Position numbers and translations under genes: made by a program | The notes under the pieces: generated by a model | Told to the model about the DNA's origin: nothing | Database searches by the model: none | The model's input: only the letters and a program-made list of their open reading frames with translations | In this document: piece by piece, positions 1-8,579 of the stretch | Numbering within the stretch: position 1 is the first letter of the stretch | Layout of the letters: each line of letters starts with the position of its first letter | Source of the DNA: Bradyrhizobium guangzhouense | GTDB lineage: Bacteria; Pseudomonadota; Alphaproteobacteria; Rhizobiales; Xanthobacteraceae | DNA: 64,000 nucleotides | Direction: 5' to 3' | Assembly (NCBI RefSeq): GCF_004114955.1 | Contig: NZ_CP030053.1 | Span: 372,001-436,000 of the forward strand

Positions 1-53
1 ACAAGATGGTGGTTTACGAGATACCGTGAGGGAGGCGATGGTGCATCCTCATC

Positions 54-180
54 GTCGTCCTGGCGAAAGCCGGGACCCATACCGCGGAACCTAGCGATCA
101 TCGGCGGTGGGCGTACCGAACGACGAGTCTTAGCCAAATTGCTCCCTGGGGTCATGGGTCCTGGCTTTCGCCAGGACGAC
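54..180. repeat. 127-bp inverted-repeat element, copy 1
   Basis: This element starts with gtcgtcctggcg and ends with the complementary cgccaggacgac. It carries an internal block (cccataccgcgg ... ccgaacgacgagtctt) that recurs at 24361-24487 with the same total length of 127 bp. The termini can fold on each other. It fills most of the first 325 bases of the window, which otherwise hold no gene that I can support. It resembles the small non-autonomous palindromic elements dispersed in Bradyrhizobium chromosomes. Whether it moves, or acts only as a transcript-end hairpin, cannot be told from the sequence. Confidence 0.8.
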
Positions 181-325
181 ACCGAGGGTGCGACGAGAAT
201 CAGATTGCCGAAACGTAATGCAGCGCGCGGAACGGATGCACGTTGCGCCGGTTGGGTTTCCCGCTCATATAAGTCTGGTAGCGGCCGCGCTTCCCCCGTG
301 GCGTCATCGATTCCGGTAGGACCTT

Positions 326-814
326 ATGCTCGACGGCCTGCGTCAATTCATCGCCGACATTGTTGCCCCCCAGGCCCAGGACCGCGCCTTCGGCGACAGC
401 GACTACCGCTTGGCGGCAACCGCGCTGCTGGTCCACGTGGTTTCGCTGGACGGCCAGCCGACGCAGGCCGAGCAGCACAAGCTGCACAGTCTGATCGAAA
501 GCCATTTCAAGCTGGACCGCGGCACTGCTGACCGGCTGATCGCGGATGCCACCCAGGTCGAGGGCGAAGCGGTCGATCTCTACCACTTCACCAGCGTGAT
601 CATGCGTTCGCTCGATGAAGCGGGCCGCAAGCGCATCGTCCAGATGATGTGGGAGCTGGTCTATGCCGACGGTCAGGTCACCGAGTTCGAGGACAATGTC
701 GTCTGGCGCGCCTCCGACCTGCTCGGGATTTCGCAGCGCGACCGGATCGACCTGAAGCACGCGGTTGCCGAGCGTGCCGGCGGTGAGGTCAAGGACGATG
801 CGCTCGGCGGCTGA
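326..814 (+). CDS. TerB-like tellurite resistance family protein
   Basis: This 162-residue, probably cytoplasmic, all-helical protein matches the TerB/DUF533-type fold. Its two acidic helical repeats read HVVSLDGQPTQAE (about residues 37-49) and VYADGQVTEFED (about 112-123), the paired 'D-G-x-x-x-x-x-E' segments of TerB proteins that are thought to bind metal. No signal peptide or membrane segment is visible. The ATG at 326 has a purine-rich ggtagg about 8 bases upstream. It is a stand-alone gene with no ter neighbours (terZ, terC, terD), so a role in tellurite resistance is unproven; many rhizobia carry such orphans. Family assignment is fairly sure, function is not. Confidence 0.75.
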   Translation: MLDGLRQFIADIVAPQAQDRAFGDSDYRLAATALLVHVVSLDGQPTQAEQHKLHSLIESHFKLDRGTADRLIADATQVEGEAVDLYHFTSVIMRSLDEAGRKRIVQMMWELVYADGQVTEFEDNVVWRASDLLGISQRDRIDLKHAVAERAGGEVKDDALGG

Positions 815-1043
815 GCCACCGCAGGCCCGGCGTGATTGCTGGTTGTATCGACCACATGACGAAACTTTAATGTAGCCGCCGGAACGTTCCGGTTCCGGAC
901 TTCCCTGTAAATTCGCGGTTTTCTCGCCTTCCCTGTTGCCCGCTCAGGCCGCCATGCAGCCGGCGCCGCTTGCTTGTCGCGCGCGGCCTATGCTCAGTTC
1001 CGCTGTTCCGGGGCCAAAAAACTTACATCAAGAGACTGCGATC

Positions 1044-1823
1044 GTGACTGAGCGGGTAACGTTGATCACCGGTGCTTCGGCGGGCATCGGCACGGAGCTG
1101 GCGCGTGTGTTTGCCGCGAACGGGCACCGCCTCGCGCTGACGGCGCGACGTGCGGACCGGCTCGAGGCGCTCGCGAACGAGCTCGCTGCGACATGCGGCA
1201 AGAAGCCGATCGTGATCGCCTGCGATCTCCAGCAAGCCGCTGCCGGCGAAAGGATCGCCGCCGCGCTTGCTGCGGAAGAAGTCGAGCTCGACAACCTCGT
1301 CAACAATGCCGGTTTCGGCGTGTTCGGTGATGCGATCGAACGCGACCGCGACGAGCAGGTCGGCATCGTCGATGTCAACGTCCGCGCACTGACCGATCTG
1401 TCGCTGCGCTTCGCCGACCAGCTCATCAGGAACAAGGGCGGCCTTCTCAATGTCGGATCGGTCGCGGGCTTCCTGCCCGGTCCCGGCATGGCCGTCTATT
1501 ACGCATCCAAGGCTTATGTGATTTCGCTCACCGAGGCGTTGCGGGCGGAGCTCGCGCCGCGCGGCGTGCGCGTGACCGTGCTGTGCCCGGGTCCGGTGCA
1601 AACCGAATTCCAGGGGCGTGCCGGCGTTGGCGACGGGCACGATACGGCCCTTCTCAACGTCTCGGCCGCCGACGTTGCGCGGCAGGCTTATCGTGGGTTG
1701 ATGGCGAATAAACGGGCAGTGCTGCCGGGTCTCGGCATCAAGATTGTTCCGTTCGCGCTCCGCTTCTTCCCGCGCGGCTTCATCCTGTCCGCCACCAGCC
1801 GGTTTCAGCGGCGGCGGCACTGA
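1044..1823 (+). CDS. Short-chain dehydrogenase/reductase
   Basis: This is a classical SDR of about 259 residues. It has a Rossmann glycine motif TGASAGIG near the N-terminus, the NNAG motif, and a catalytic YYASKAY (YxxxK) with an upstream serine in NVGSVAG. The C-terminus (FFPRGFILSATSRFQRR) is basic and hydrophobic, as in SDRs that sit on membranes or act on lipids. I chose the GTG at 1044 because the dehydrogenase homology begins two residues later (VTERVTLITGAS). An in-frame ATG at 936 would add 36 low-complexity residues. The substrate cannot be inferred. No operon partner is close: the gap to the next gene is 127 bases. Confidence 0.8.
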   Translation: MTERVTLITGASAGIGTELARVFAANGHRLALTARRADRLEALANELAATCGKKPIVIACDLQQAAAGERIAAALAAEEVELDNLVNNAGFGVFGDAIERDRDEQVGIVDVNVRALTDLSLRFADQLIRNKGGLLNVGSVAGFLPGPGMAVYYASKAYVISLTEALRAELAPRGVRVTVLCPGPVQTEFQGRAGVGDGHDTALLNVSAADVARQAYRGLMANKRAVLPGLGIKIVPFALRFFPRGFILSATSRFQRRRH

Positions 1824-1896
1824 AGCAAGCCCAATGCACCCGTAGTGGCCCGGAGCTTGCTTCAGCACGGGCGTGTGTGCGCAAACTCACACGATG

Positions 1897-1912
1897 TTAA
1901 CCTTCGCTTAGC
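1897..1912 (+). promoter_or_regulatory. Weak CtrA-like motif upstream of the glutamine amidotransferase
   Basis: The sequence TTAA-N7-TTAG lies about 40 bases before the start at 1951. It matches the first half and three of four bases of the second half of the alphaproteobacterial CtrA box TTAA-N7-TTAA. One substitution and the short motif make chance occurrence plausible. Confidence 0.2.
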
Positions 1913-1950
1913 TATGCTGGCGGCTTGAACCGATAGCACTCGCAGAGGCC

Positions 1951-2745
1951 ATGTCGTTTCGGACGGACAGGTTTGGTAGCGCAGAATTGGTGCCCTTCCG
2001 GAGGAGGACGCCGCGCGCGGCCGCCTCCGAACCGCGTCTTCCGGTTCTGATCGTTCTTCATCAGGAATCCTCGACACCCGGCCGCGTCGGCAATGCGCTG
2101 CGCGCGCTCGGCCATCGTCTCGACATCCGGCGTCCGCGATACGGCGATCCCCTCCCTGATACGCTCGACCAGCATGCTGGCGCCGTCGTCTTCGGCGGCC
2201 CGATGAGCGCCAATGATTCGGACGACTACGTCAGGCGCGAGATCGACTGGATCGAAGTTCCGCTGCGCGAGCAGCGGCCGTTCCTCGGCATCTGCCTGGG
2301 CGCTCAGATGCTGGCCATGCAGCTTGGCGCGCGCGTCGCGCCGCATGCGCAGGCGCTGACACAGATCGGCTATTACCCGATCCGCCCGACCGCGGCAGGC
2401 CGCGCGCTCTGTCCGGACTGGCCGGCGCAGGTCTATCACTGGCATCGCGAGGGTTTTGAGCTGCCTGACGGCACCGAATTGCTGGCGGAAGGCGATGATT
2501 TCCCCAACCAGGCATTCCGTGCCGGCAATGCCTTCGGCGTGCAGTTTCATCCTGACGTGACCTACGCGATGATGCATTGCTGGACCACGCGCGGCTATGA
2601 CGGTCTCAGCGCACCCGGCGCCCGCGAGCGGCACCATCATTTCGCAGATCGTGCCGTTTACGATGCCGCGGAGCGTGCCTGGCTCGATCATTTCATCGAC
2701 GGCTGGCTGGCGCGCCGGCCGCTACTGGCGCAAGCCGCCGAGTAA
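1951..2745 (+). CDS. Class I glutamine amidotransferase (GMP synthase-like)
   Basis: This 264-residue stand-alone class I amidotransferase has the nucleophile elbow FLGICLGAQ with Cys115, an oxyanion-type FGGPMS segment near residue 81, the internal HWHREGF, and the catalytic His200 in VQFHPDVT. Such proteins transfer ammonia from glutamine or act as gamma-glutamyl hydrolases. The usual triad ends HPE, but this protein reads HPD, so the third member is Asp202 rather than Glu. The N-terminal 30 residues are basic and not part of the domain, so the true start may be later. No partner synthetase is adjacent and the acceptor is unknown. Confidence 0.8.
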   Translation: MSFRTDRFGSAELVPFRRRTPRAAASEPRLPVLIVLHQESSTPGRVGNALRALGHRLDIRRPRYGDPLPDTLDQHAGAVVFGGPMSANDSDDYVRREIDWIEVPLREQRPFLGICLGAQMLAMQLGARVAPHAQALTQIGYYPIRPTAAGRALCPDWPAQVYHWHREGFELPDGTELLAEGDDFPNQAFRAGNAFGVQFHPDVTYAMMHCWTTRGYDGLSAPGARERHHHFADRAVYDAAERAWLDHFIDGWLARRPLLAQAAE

Positions 2746-2844
2746 TCGCGCCTTCACGCAAGCCCTCGCCCCATCCCTGACTATGCTAGGCTCGCTGCCG
2801 TTGAGCGCGCGCGAACGCGTGCCGGCGAGCAAAGGGAGAGCGCG

Positions 2845-3657
2845 ATGGCCTATGAGCACATTCTCTATGAGGTGAGCGATGGAATCGCGACCATTACGCT
2901 CAATCGCCCCGACCGCATGAATGCGTGGACGCCCGTCATGGAGCGCGACGTGCGGCATGCGATGGAAACCTCAAATGCCGATGACAATGTCCGCGTCATC
3001 GTGCTGACCGGCGCGGGCCGGGCGTTCTGCGCCGGCGCCGACATGGATGCGCTGAAAGGGCTCGATCCCAACGACGTCAGGCGCGCCTCGAACCTGCCGC
3101 CCTTCGACATGAACCGCCGGCCCGACTGGCAGACGCGCTATGGTTTCTATCCGTCGATCGGCAAGCCTGTCATCGCCATGCTCAACGGCGCGACCGCCGG
3201 CATCGGCCTCGTGCATGCACTGTATTGCGACCTGCGCTTTGCCGCCGACAACACCGTGTTCACGACGGCCTTCGCACGGCGCGGCCTGATCGCCGAGCAC
3301 GGCATCAGCTGGATGCTGCCGCGCATCGTCGGCCACGCCAACGCGATGGATCTCTTGCTCTCGGCCCGTCGCGTTGGAAGCGAGGAGGCGCTGCGGATCG
3401 GCCTGGTCAACCGGCTCTGCCCGCCCGAAAAGCTGCGCGAGGAAACCTACGCCTATGCGCGCGATCTCGCCGATTTCGTCTCGCCGAGCGCGATGGCCGT
3501 GATCAAGCGGCAACTCTACGAAGTGCCGTTCCAGACGTTGGCCGAGGCGACGATCGAGGCCAACAGGGAAATGATGGTGGCGCTGAACGGCAGCGATTTC
3601 CGGGAGGGCGTTGCGAGCTTCATGGAGAAGCGACCGCCAAGGTTTACGGGGAAGTAG
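2845..3657 (+). CDS. Enoyl-CoA hydratase/isomerase family (crotonase fold)
   Basis: This 270-residue protein has the crotonase core, including the oxyanion-hole segments FCAGADM (about 61-67) and NGATAGIGL (114-122). A start codon at 2845 follows aaagggagag. When aligned by eye to rat mitochondrial hydratase, both catalytic glutamates are missing: Val123 sits at the Glu144 position and Phe143 at the Glu164 position. A glutamate is present a few residues on, in IAEHGIS (Glu151). That pattern occurs in other crotonase branches such as isomerases and lyases. It is probably a CoA-thioester enzyme, but simple hydration of enoyl-CoA is doubtful. No fatty-acid oxidation gene is adjacent. Confidence 0.8.
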   Translation: MAYEHILYEVSDGIATITLNRPDRMNAWTPVMERDVRHAMETSNADDNVRVIVLTGAGRAFCAGADMDALKGLDPNDVRRASNLPPFDMNRRPDWQTRYGFYPSIGKPVIAMLNGATAGIGLVHALYCDLRFAADNTVFTTAFARRGLIAEHGISWMLPRIVGHANAMDLLLSARRVGSEEALRIGLVNRLCPPEKLREETYAYARDLADFVSPSAMAVIKRQLYEVPFQTLAEATIEANREMMVALNGSDFREGVASFMEKRPPRFTGK

Positions 3658-3708
3658 GGGTGAACTCGGGGTATCTAAGTCCGTCTTCGCCCTTTGGGCT
3701 TTGCCGGA

Positions 3709-3770
3709 CACCACGCTTCACCCTTTGGGCTCCTCGTGGCTGCGCCACGCGTAGCCCAAAGGGCGAAGCG

Positions 3771-3775
<5 letters not shown>
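3709..3775. repeat. Long hairpin overlapping the 3' end of tRNA-Ala
   Basis: Two 23-bp arms, 3709-3731 and 3753-3775, are complementary except for one G-U type position. The loop contains a second small hairpin (cgtggc ... gccacg, about 3735-3749). The right arm overlaps the CCA end of the minus-strand tRNA gene. It may act as terminator or processing signal, or be a repeat element inserted at the tRNA 3' end. Confidence 0.7.
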
Positions 3776-3846
<71 letters not shown>

Positions 3847-4032
3847 TTTGCTGGCCGCTCTGGTAAAAACGCGGCCGACAACCGGGCGCCATTTAAGTCC
3901 CCGCCAAGGTCAAGTCAAGGACGGGTGTAACGGGGTTTTCGCCATCCGGGCATCGACTTCCCTTGTTTGGGCCCGGGGGAACCGATATCTAGCGAAAGCG
4001 ATACACAGCGCCATCGGAGACGAGCCCACTTC

Positions 4033-4323
4033 ATGAAGCCCATCGTCTATGTGCTGATTCAAATCATCAGCCTTTACAGGTATATACTGATCATTGCGGC
4101 AATCTTCTCCTGGTTGGTTGCGTTCAATGTCGTGAACACGCGCAATCAGTTCATCTCCGCCGTCGCTGAATTCCTCTACCGGATCACCGAACCGCTCCTG
4201 GGCCCGATTCGCCGTCGCTTGCCTAATTTCGGCGGATTGGACATCTCGCCCATTATTCTCTTCTTCCTGTTGTTGCTGATTGAGATCTATCTGTCGGATT
4301 ACGTCTATCCGTACGTGCCGTAG
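4033..4323 (+). CDS. YggT family membrane protein
   Basis: This short integral membrane protein (96 residues) of the YggT family has two hydrophobic segments, about residues 5-30 and 70-88. They flank the conserved cytoplasmic part that includes FLYRITEPLLGPIRR and LPNFGGLDISPII. In bacteria YggT is linked to osmotic or K+ tolerance and, in Gram-positives, to division-associated membrane organisation; no biochemical activity is firmly assigned. The ATG at 4033 begins the conserved MKPIVYVL. An in-frame upstream start at 3967 would add 22 charged residues and is less likely. The stop is 6 bases from the next gene, and the yggT-DUF167 pair is a common arrangement. Confidence 0.9.
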   Translation: MKPIVYVLIQIISLYRYILIIAAIFSWLVAFNVVNTRNQFISAVAEFLYRITEPLLGPIRRRLPNFGGLDISPIILFFLLLLIEIYLSDYVYPYVP

Positions 4324-4329
4324 AGGCTG

Positions 4330-4668
4330 ATGGAGCCCTGGCGCAACTCGGCCGACGGGATCAGCATCGCGCTGCGGGTGACGCCGCGCGGCGGGCGTGA
4401 CGGCATCGATGGGATCGAGCAGCTTTCCGACGGTCGCTGCGTGCTGAAGCTGCGGGTGCGGGCCGTCGCCGATGGCGGTGAGGCCAATCGCGCTGTCCTG
4501 GCGTTGCTGGCGAAATCGCTTGGCGTGCCCAAGGCCAGCGTCAGCCTCCTGTCGGGAGCGACGTCCCGGCTGAAGCACGTCGCCATCGCGGGCGATCCGG
4601 CACGGCTCGCTGACGCGTTGCGTGGGCTCGCGCCAGTCAAATCGATAGACCAGGGGAAACTGACATGA
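4330..4668 (+). CDS. DUF167 (YggU) family protein
   Basis: This 112-residue protein has the DUF167 signature: a basic, glycine-rich [10 protein letters not shown] early on, then [44 protein letters not shown]. The family is small and cytoplasmic, with a known fold but no settled function. Its coding end overlaps the folD start (ATGA overlap at 4665-4668), so translation is probably coupled. Together with yggT it forms a three-gene unit. Confidence 0.9.
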   Translation: MEPWRNSADGISIALRVTPRGGRDGIDGIEQLSDGRCVLKLRVRAVADGGEANRAVLALLAKSLGVPKASVSLLSGATSRLKHVAIAGDPARLADALRGLAPVKSIDQGKLT

Positions 4669-5549
4669 CGGCCAAGATCATCGATGGAAAAATCATCGCG
4701 GCGGACCTTCGCGCTCGCGTTGCCGACGAGGTCGCCCGCGTCAAGCGCGAGCACAATCTGGTGCCGGGCCTTGCTGTCGTCCTGGTCGGCAACGATCCCG
4801 CCAGCGAAGTCTATGTCCGCTCCAAGCATACGCAGACCCAGGCCGCGGGCATGGCTTCGTTCGAGCACAAGCTACCGGCAGATGTTTCGCAGGCCGAGCT
4901 GATGGCGGTCGTCGCCAGGCTCAACCGCGACCCCGCCGTGCACGGCATTCTCGTGCAATTGCCGCTGCCGAAGGGGCTGAACACCGAGGCCGTGATCAAC
5001 GCCATCGATCCCGCCAAGGACGTCGACGGGCTGCATCCGAACAATGCCGGCCGGCTCGCCGGCGGCTTCGAGGCGCTGTCGCCCTGCACGCCGCTCGGCT
5101 GCATCATCCTGACCAAGAGCGTGCATCCCTCCCTCGAAGGCATGAACGCCGTCGTGATCGGCCGCTCCAATCTGGTCGGTCGCCCGCTGGTGCAATTGCT
5201 GCTGAACGAGAACGCGACGGTGACGATCGCCCATTCGCGCTCGCGTGATTTGCCCGGGATCGTGAAGCAGGCCGATCTCGTCTATGCCGCGGTCGGCAGG
5301 CCCGAGATGGTGCGCGGCGATTGGCTGAAGCCGGGTGCGACCGTGATCGACATCGGCATCAACCGCATTCCGAAGGACGACGGCAAGACCCGTCTCGTCG
5401 GCGATGTCGCCTATCAGGAAGCGCTTGGTGTCGCCGGCGCGATCACGCCGGTGCCTGGCGGCGTCGGCCAGATGACGGTCGCCTGCCTGCTCGTGAATAC
5501 GCTCCGCGCGGCGTGTGCGATCGCAGGCTTGCCGAAGCCGGCGGTCTAA
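4665..5549 (+). CDS. folD: Bifunctional methylenetetrahydrofolate dehydrogenase / cyclohydrolase
   Basis: FolD interconverts 5,10-methylene-, methenyl- and 10-formyl-tetrahydrofolate in one-carbon metabolism in the cytosol. At 294 residues it has the standard length. Visible signatures are YVRSKHTQT with the catalytic lysine, [14 protein letters not shown], the nucleotide-binding [11 protein letters not shown], and the C-terminal [10 protein letters not shown]. It overlaps the DUF167 gene by four bases. The 3' flank (5550-5690) carries an imperfect GC-rich palindromic repeat (tcgtgccccggacg ... cgtccgggacacg type in degenerate form) shared with the convergent ppa gene. Confidence 0.97.
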   Translation: MTAKIIDGKIIAADLRARVADEVARVKREHNLVPGLAVVLVGNDPASEVYVRSKHTQTQAAGMASFEHKLPADVSQAELMAVVARLNRDPAVHGILVQLPLPKGLNTEAVINAIDPAKDVDGLHPNNAGRLAGGFEALSPCTPLGCIILTKSVHPSLEGMNAVVIGRSNLVGRPLVQLLLNENATVTIAHSRSRDLPGIVKQADLVYAAVGRPEMVRGDWLKPGATVIDIGINRIPKDDGKTRLVGDVAYQEALGVAGAITPVPGGVGQMTVACLLVNTLRAACAIAGLPKPAV

Positions 5550-5693
5550 CGCGGGCTCTCGTGCCCCGGACGCCACCGGCGCGTTTACGCGCGTCTTCGA
5601 CGCGCTATGGCAGCGCTTCTTCAGCGTCGCGTCACACCGGACGATGCTAAGCATCGCCGGGACATGCCGCGCCGCATCCGGGACACGGATTCC

Positions 5694-6230
5694 TCAGCCC
5701 CTCTTTTTCTTCTCGCGCTCGATGCCTTCGAGGATCAGCTTCGCGGCTTCCTCGGGGCCGCCCCAGCGCAGGATCTTCACCCACTTGCCCTTCTCGAGAT
5801 CCTTGTAGTGCTCGAAGAAGTGCTGGATCTGCTGAAGCGTGATGTCGGGCAGGTCGGAATACGATTTCACCTTGTCGTAGCGCTGCGTCAGCTTCGACGA
5901 CGGCACTGCAAGGATCTTCTCGTCGCCGCCGGCCTCGTCTTCCATGAACAGCACGCCGACCGGGCGCACGCTCATGACGGCGCCGGGAATGATGGCACGG
6001 GTGTTGACGATCAGCACGTCGCAGGGGTCGCCGTCGTCGGACAAAGTGTGCGGAATGAAACCGTAATTACCGGGATAGCGCATCGGCGTGTAGAGGAAGC
6101 GATCGACGACGAGCGTGCCGGCCTCCTTGTCCATCTCGTATTTGATCGGCTCGCCGCCCACGGGGACTTCGATGACGACGTTGACGTCGTGGGGGACGTT
6201 TTTTCCGATCGAGATAGCATCGATACGCAT
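5694..6230 (-). CDS. ppa: Inorganic pyrophosphatase (family I)
   Basis: This soluble family I pyrophosphatase hydrolyses PPi to phosphate and drives nucleotide-dependent biosynthesis. The length of 178 residues matches bacterial Ppa. Metal and substrate ligands are visible in [12 protein letters not shown] (about 21-32), the family signature DGDPCDVLI (about 66-74), and the later [15 protein letters not shown] and [11 protein letters not shown]. It is monocistronic and convergent to folD. A 211-base gap separates it from the upstream GNAT gene and holds no feature I recognise. Confidence 0.97.
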   Translation of the reverse strand: MRIDAISIGKNVPHDVNVVIEVPVGGEPIKYEMDKEAGTLVVDRFLYTPMRYPGNYGFIPHTLSDDGDPCDVLIVNTRAIIPGAVMSVRPVGVLFMEDEAGGDEKILAVPSSKLTQRYDKVKSYSDLPDITLQQIQHFFEHYKDLEKGKWVKILRWGGPEEAAKLILEGIEREKKKRG

Positions 6231-6441
6231 TAGAAAGGCTCCGTTGTTGCCGAGGTTAAATCGCGCCCGGCAGCGATTTTGGCGCTGTCATACGCGCGCT
6301 TGGCCCCTCGATCCATCGTGTTTTTGCGAAATAATGAATCCCGCGATCACCGGCTCAAACGCTGGCGGTATCGACGGGTGGAAAGGCTGCCGGCTAAGAT
6401 TTCAGCAGCTTAATTGGCCCAAATCTTAGTTGGTCCAAACC

Positions 6442-6951
6442 TTAATTGGTCCAGGCGAAGGCAACCTTGTCGAGCGCCTTGGGTCCGAATCGCTCCGAGG
6501 AGCGCGCCACCATGCGGCCGCCCAAGGCCCGATAGAACTCGGTCGCCGGGTCGTTGTCCGAGAGCGCCCACACCACCATGCTCTTCAGATTGCTCTGCAT
6601 GAGATCGCGGCGGGCGGCGGCAAACAGGCGGCGGCCGAAGCCGAGGCCTTGAAACTCGGGACGCAGGTACAGCTCGTAGATCTCGCCGTCGAAATGCAGG
6701 CTGCGGGCGCGGTTGCGGCCGTAGTTCGCATAACCCGCGATCTTGTCGCCGAACACGAGCACGCTGACGCGGCTGCCCTTGCGGATTGCGCTGTCCCACC
6801 ATTGCGGGCCGCGGCGGTTGATCAGCTTCTCCAGCTCAGCGCCGGGAATGATGCCCTGATAGGCGGAACGCCAGGCTTCGTCATGGGTGGACGCCACCGC
6901 AGTTGCATCTGCAGCTTTGGCCGGCCGAACCTCGATCAGGGTTGTGCTCAT
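6442..6951 (-). CDS. GNAT family N-acetyltransferase
   Basis: This single-domain GNAT protein has about 169 residues. The acetyl-CoA loop is visible as LRPEFQGLGFGRRLF (motif A, Q/RxxGxG/A), preceded by the beta-strand GEIYELYL and followed by MVVWALSDNDPATEFYRALGG, typical of motif B. The ATG at 6951 is favoured over one 12 codons upstream because the domain starts with TTLIEVRPAK. The acceptor is unknown: RimI-like or small-molecule targets are both possible. A CtrA-type box lies about 45 bases before the start. Confidence 0.85.
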   Translation of the reverse strand: MSTTLIEVRPAKAADATAVASTHDEAWRSAYQGIIPGAELEKLINRRGPQWWDSAIRKGSRVSVLVFGDKIAGYANYGRNRARSLHFDGEIYELYLRPEFQGLGFGRRLFAAARRDLMQSNLKSMVVWALSDNDPATEFYRALGGRMVARSSERFGPKALDKVAFAWTN

Positions 6952-6996
6952 GAACGCGATCAAACCAAGTCGCCGCGCCGGCGGCAAGACCTATCG

Positions 6997-7012
6997 TTAA
7001 TTATCGGTTAAC
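6997..7012. promoter_or_regulatory. Perfect CtrA-type box TTAA-N7-TTAAC
   Basis: Bases 6997-7000 (TTAA) and 7008-7012 (TTAAC) are separated by exactly seven bases. This matches the consensus for the alphaproteobacterial cell-cycle regulator CtrA. The site is 45 bases from the minus-strand GNAT start and about 200 bases before the plus-strand hydrolase cluster, in an unusually AT-rich intergenic region. The site type is established for the class; binding here is inference. Confidence 0.45.
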
Positions 7013-7216
7013 CTGTGGACTTTCTGCATCAGTATTTTAACCATGTTGTACCGAAAAAAGACAAGCGGCCGTTTCGAACGGCACCTGCGTGCCATCTGTC
7101 GGTGCAAAAGTGCTTGCGGCAACGAATGAACGGCAATGGCAGCGCAGAAAGTCCGCCCCAAATGATTCGTTCCTACTAGTGTGGCCGTCGCCGTCCGTGC
7201 TCGCTCCCGGCAACTC

Positions 7217-8107
7217 ATGCGACTGTTCAACGTCTCTGCACTCCTGGTTCTGCTGACTGCGTCGCCTGCGTGCGCGCAGGTCACGTTTGGGGCATCGGGA
7301 CCGAAGGGCGAGCCGTTTCGCCGGCAGGAATGGCGCGTGCCGTCACCGGATACCGATATTGCCGCGCGCGCCCTGCTGTTTCGTCCCTCGGGCCCCGGTC
7401 CATTCCGGCTTGCGGTGATTGCACATGCCTCGACGCAGAATGTGCTCCGTCGCGCGCAAATGCCGCAGCCGGAATATCGCGCGCTCGCAGCGTTTCTCGT
7501 CGCGCGCGGGTTTGCCGTGCTGGTGCCGGAGCGGCTCGGCCATGGCGCGACCGGGGGCCGCTATGTCGAGGATCAGGGCGGCTGCGACGAAGCGGATTAT
7601 GCGCGCTCCGGCCGCGCCACCGCGGAGGAAATTTCCCTCGCGCTGGACTATCTGCAAAAGCAGGATTTTATTCGCAGGGATGCCGCGGTCGTGATCGGGC
7701 ATTCCGCCGGCGGCTGGGGCGCGCTGGCGCTCGCGAATGCCGATCCGAAAGCGATTGCCGCGATCATCGCCTTTGCACCCGGGCGCGGCGGTCATGCCAA
7801 TGACGAGCCGAACAAGATCTGCGCGCCGCACACGCTGGTCGCTGCCGCGGCTGAATTCGGCAAAGGGGCGCGCATTCCCGTGACCTCACTGGTTGCAGCC
7901 AATGACAGCTATTTCGCGCCGGCATTTTCGAAGGCTTTGGCCGATGCATTTCGCAGCGGCGGCGGCAAGGACGATGTTCGTACGCTGCCGGCCGTCGGGA
8001 GCGAGGGTCACTGGATGATCGAGCTCGATGCCGGCGTCCAGGCTGCAAGCAGCGAGCTCGCGCGCGCCCTGAACCTGCCGAAACCCGTGGCGACCAAGAA
8101 ACCATGA
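7217..8107 (+). CDS. Secreted alpha/beta hydrolase (dienelactone-hydrolase-like)
   Basis: This 296-residue protein has a Sec signal peptide (MRLFNVSALLVLLTASPACA, cleavage after ACA). The alpha/beta hydrolase core shows PFRLAVIAHAS as the first strand, a nucleophile elbow GHSAGGWG with the catalytic serine, an acid candidate in VAANDSYF, and His in GSEGHWM near the C-terminus. It is probably a periplasmic esterase or peptidase-like enzyme; the substrate is unknown. The ATG at 7217 starts at the signal peptide. A GTG 12 codons upstream is less likely. Its stop overlaps the next start by four bases, opening a coupled four-gene cluster. Confidence 0.8.
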   Translation: MRLFNVSALLVLLTASPACAQVTFGASGPKGEPFRRQEWRVPSPDTDIAARALLFRPSGPGPFRLAVIAHASTQNVLRRAQMPQPEYRALAAFLVARGFAVLVPERLGHGATGGRYVEDQGGCDEADYARSGRATAEEISLALDYLQKQDFIRRDAAVVIGHSAGGWGALALANADPKAIAAIIAFAPGRGGHANDEPNKICAPHTLVAAAAEFGKGARIPVTSLVAANDSYFAPAFSKALADAFRSGGGKDDVRTLPAVGSEGHWMIELDAGVQAASSELARALNLPKPVATKKP

Positions 8108-8571
8108 CGCTGTATTTTCTGGTCAAATATCTGCACGTGCTCGGCGCCATCGTCATCCTCGGCACCGGAACCGGCATCGCCTTCTTCATGCTGATGGCGC
8201 ATCGCACCGACAATGCCGAGTTCATCGCGCGCACGGCGTCGGTGGTGGTGATTGCGGATGCGATCTTCACGCTGTCGGCCGTGATCCTGCAGCCGGTCAC
8301 CGGCGGCCTGCTGATGATGCTTTCGGCGACGGCGATCACCGAACGCTGGATCCTCGCCTCGCTCGCGCTCTATGCCATCGCAGGCCTGTTCTGGATTCCC
8401 GTCGTCTTCATGCAGATCGAGATGCGCGATCTCGCGCGCGAGGCCGCCGAGCAGCACGTCGCGCTGCCGGAGCGTTATTTCGTCCTGTTTCGCCGCTGGT
8501 TCGCGTTCGGCTTTCCCGGCTTCGGCGCGACGATGGCGATCCTTTGGTTGATGATTGCAAAGCCGTTTTGA
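8104..8571 (+). CDS. DUF2269 family integral membrane protein
   Basis: This 155-residue protein has four predicted membrane helices (about 5-30, 45-72, 78-105 and 130-152) and matches DUF2269. The first helix carries a histidine in KYLHVLGAIVILGTGTGIAFFM and another follows in MAHRTDN. Such conserved histidines in small four-helix proteins (CopD and HemJ-like) can bind heme, but that is inference here. It overlaps the hydrolase stop (ATGA) and is followed 8 bases later by the SDR-DoxX gene. No function is established for the family. Confidence 0.8.
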   Translation: MTLYFLVKYLHVLGAIVILGTGTGIAFFMLMAHRTDNAEFIARTASVVVIADAIFTLSAVILQPVTGGLLMMLSATAITERWILASLALYAIAGLFWIPVVFMQIEMRDLAREAAEQHVALPERYFVLFRRWFAFGFPGFGATMAILWLMIAKPF

Positions 8572-8579
8572 AAGCAACG

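Noticed and set aside
936..1043. Longer N-terminus for the SDR from ATG 936
   Set aside because: The 36 added residues are low-complexity and not part of any SDR; the domain begins at GTG 1044.
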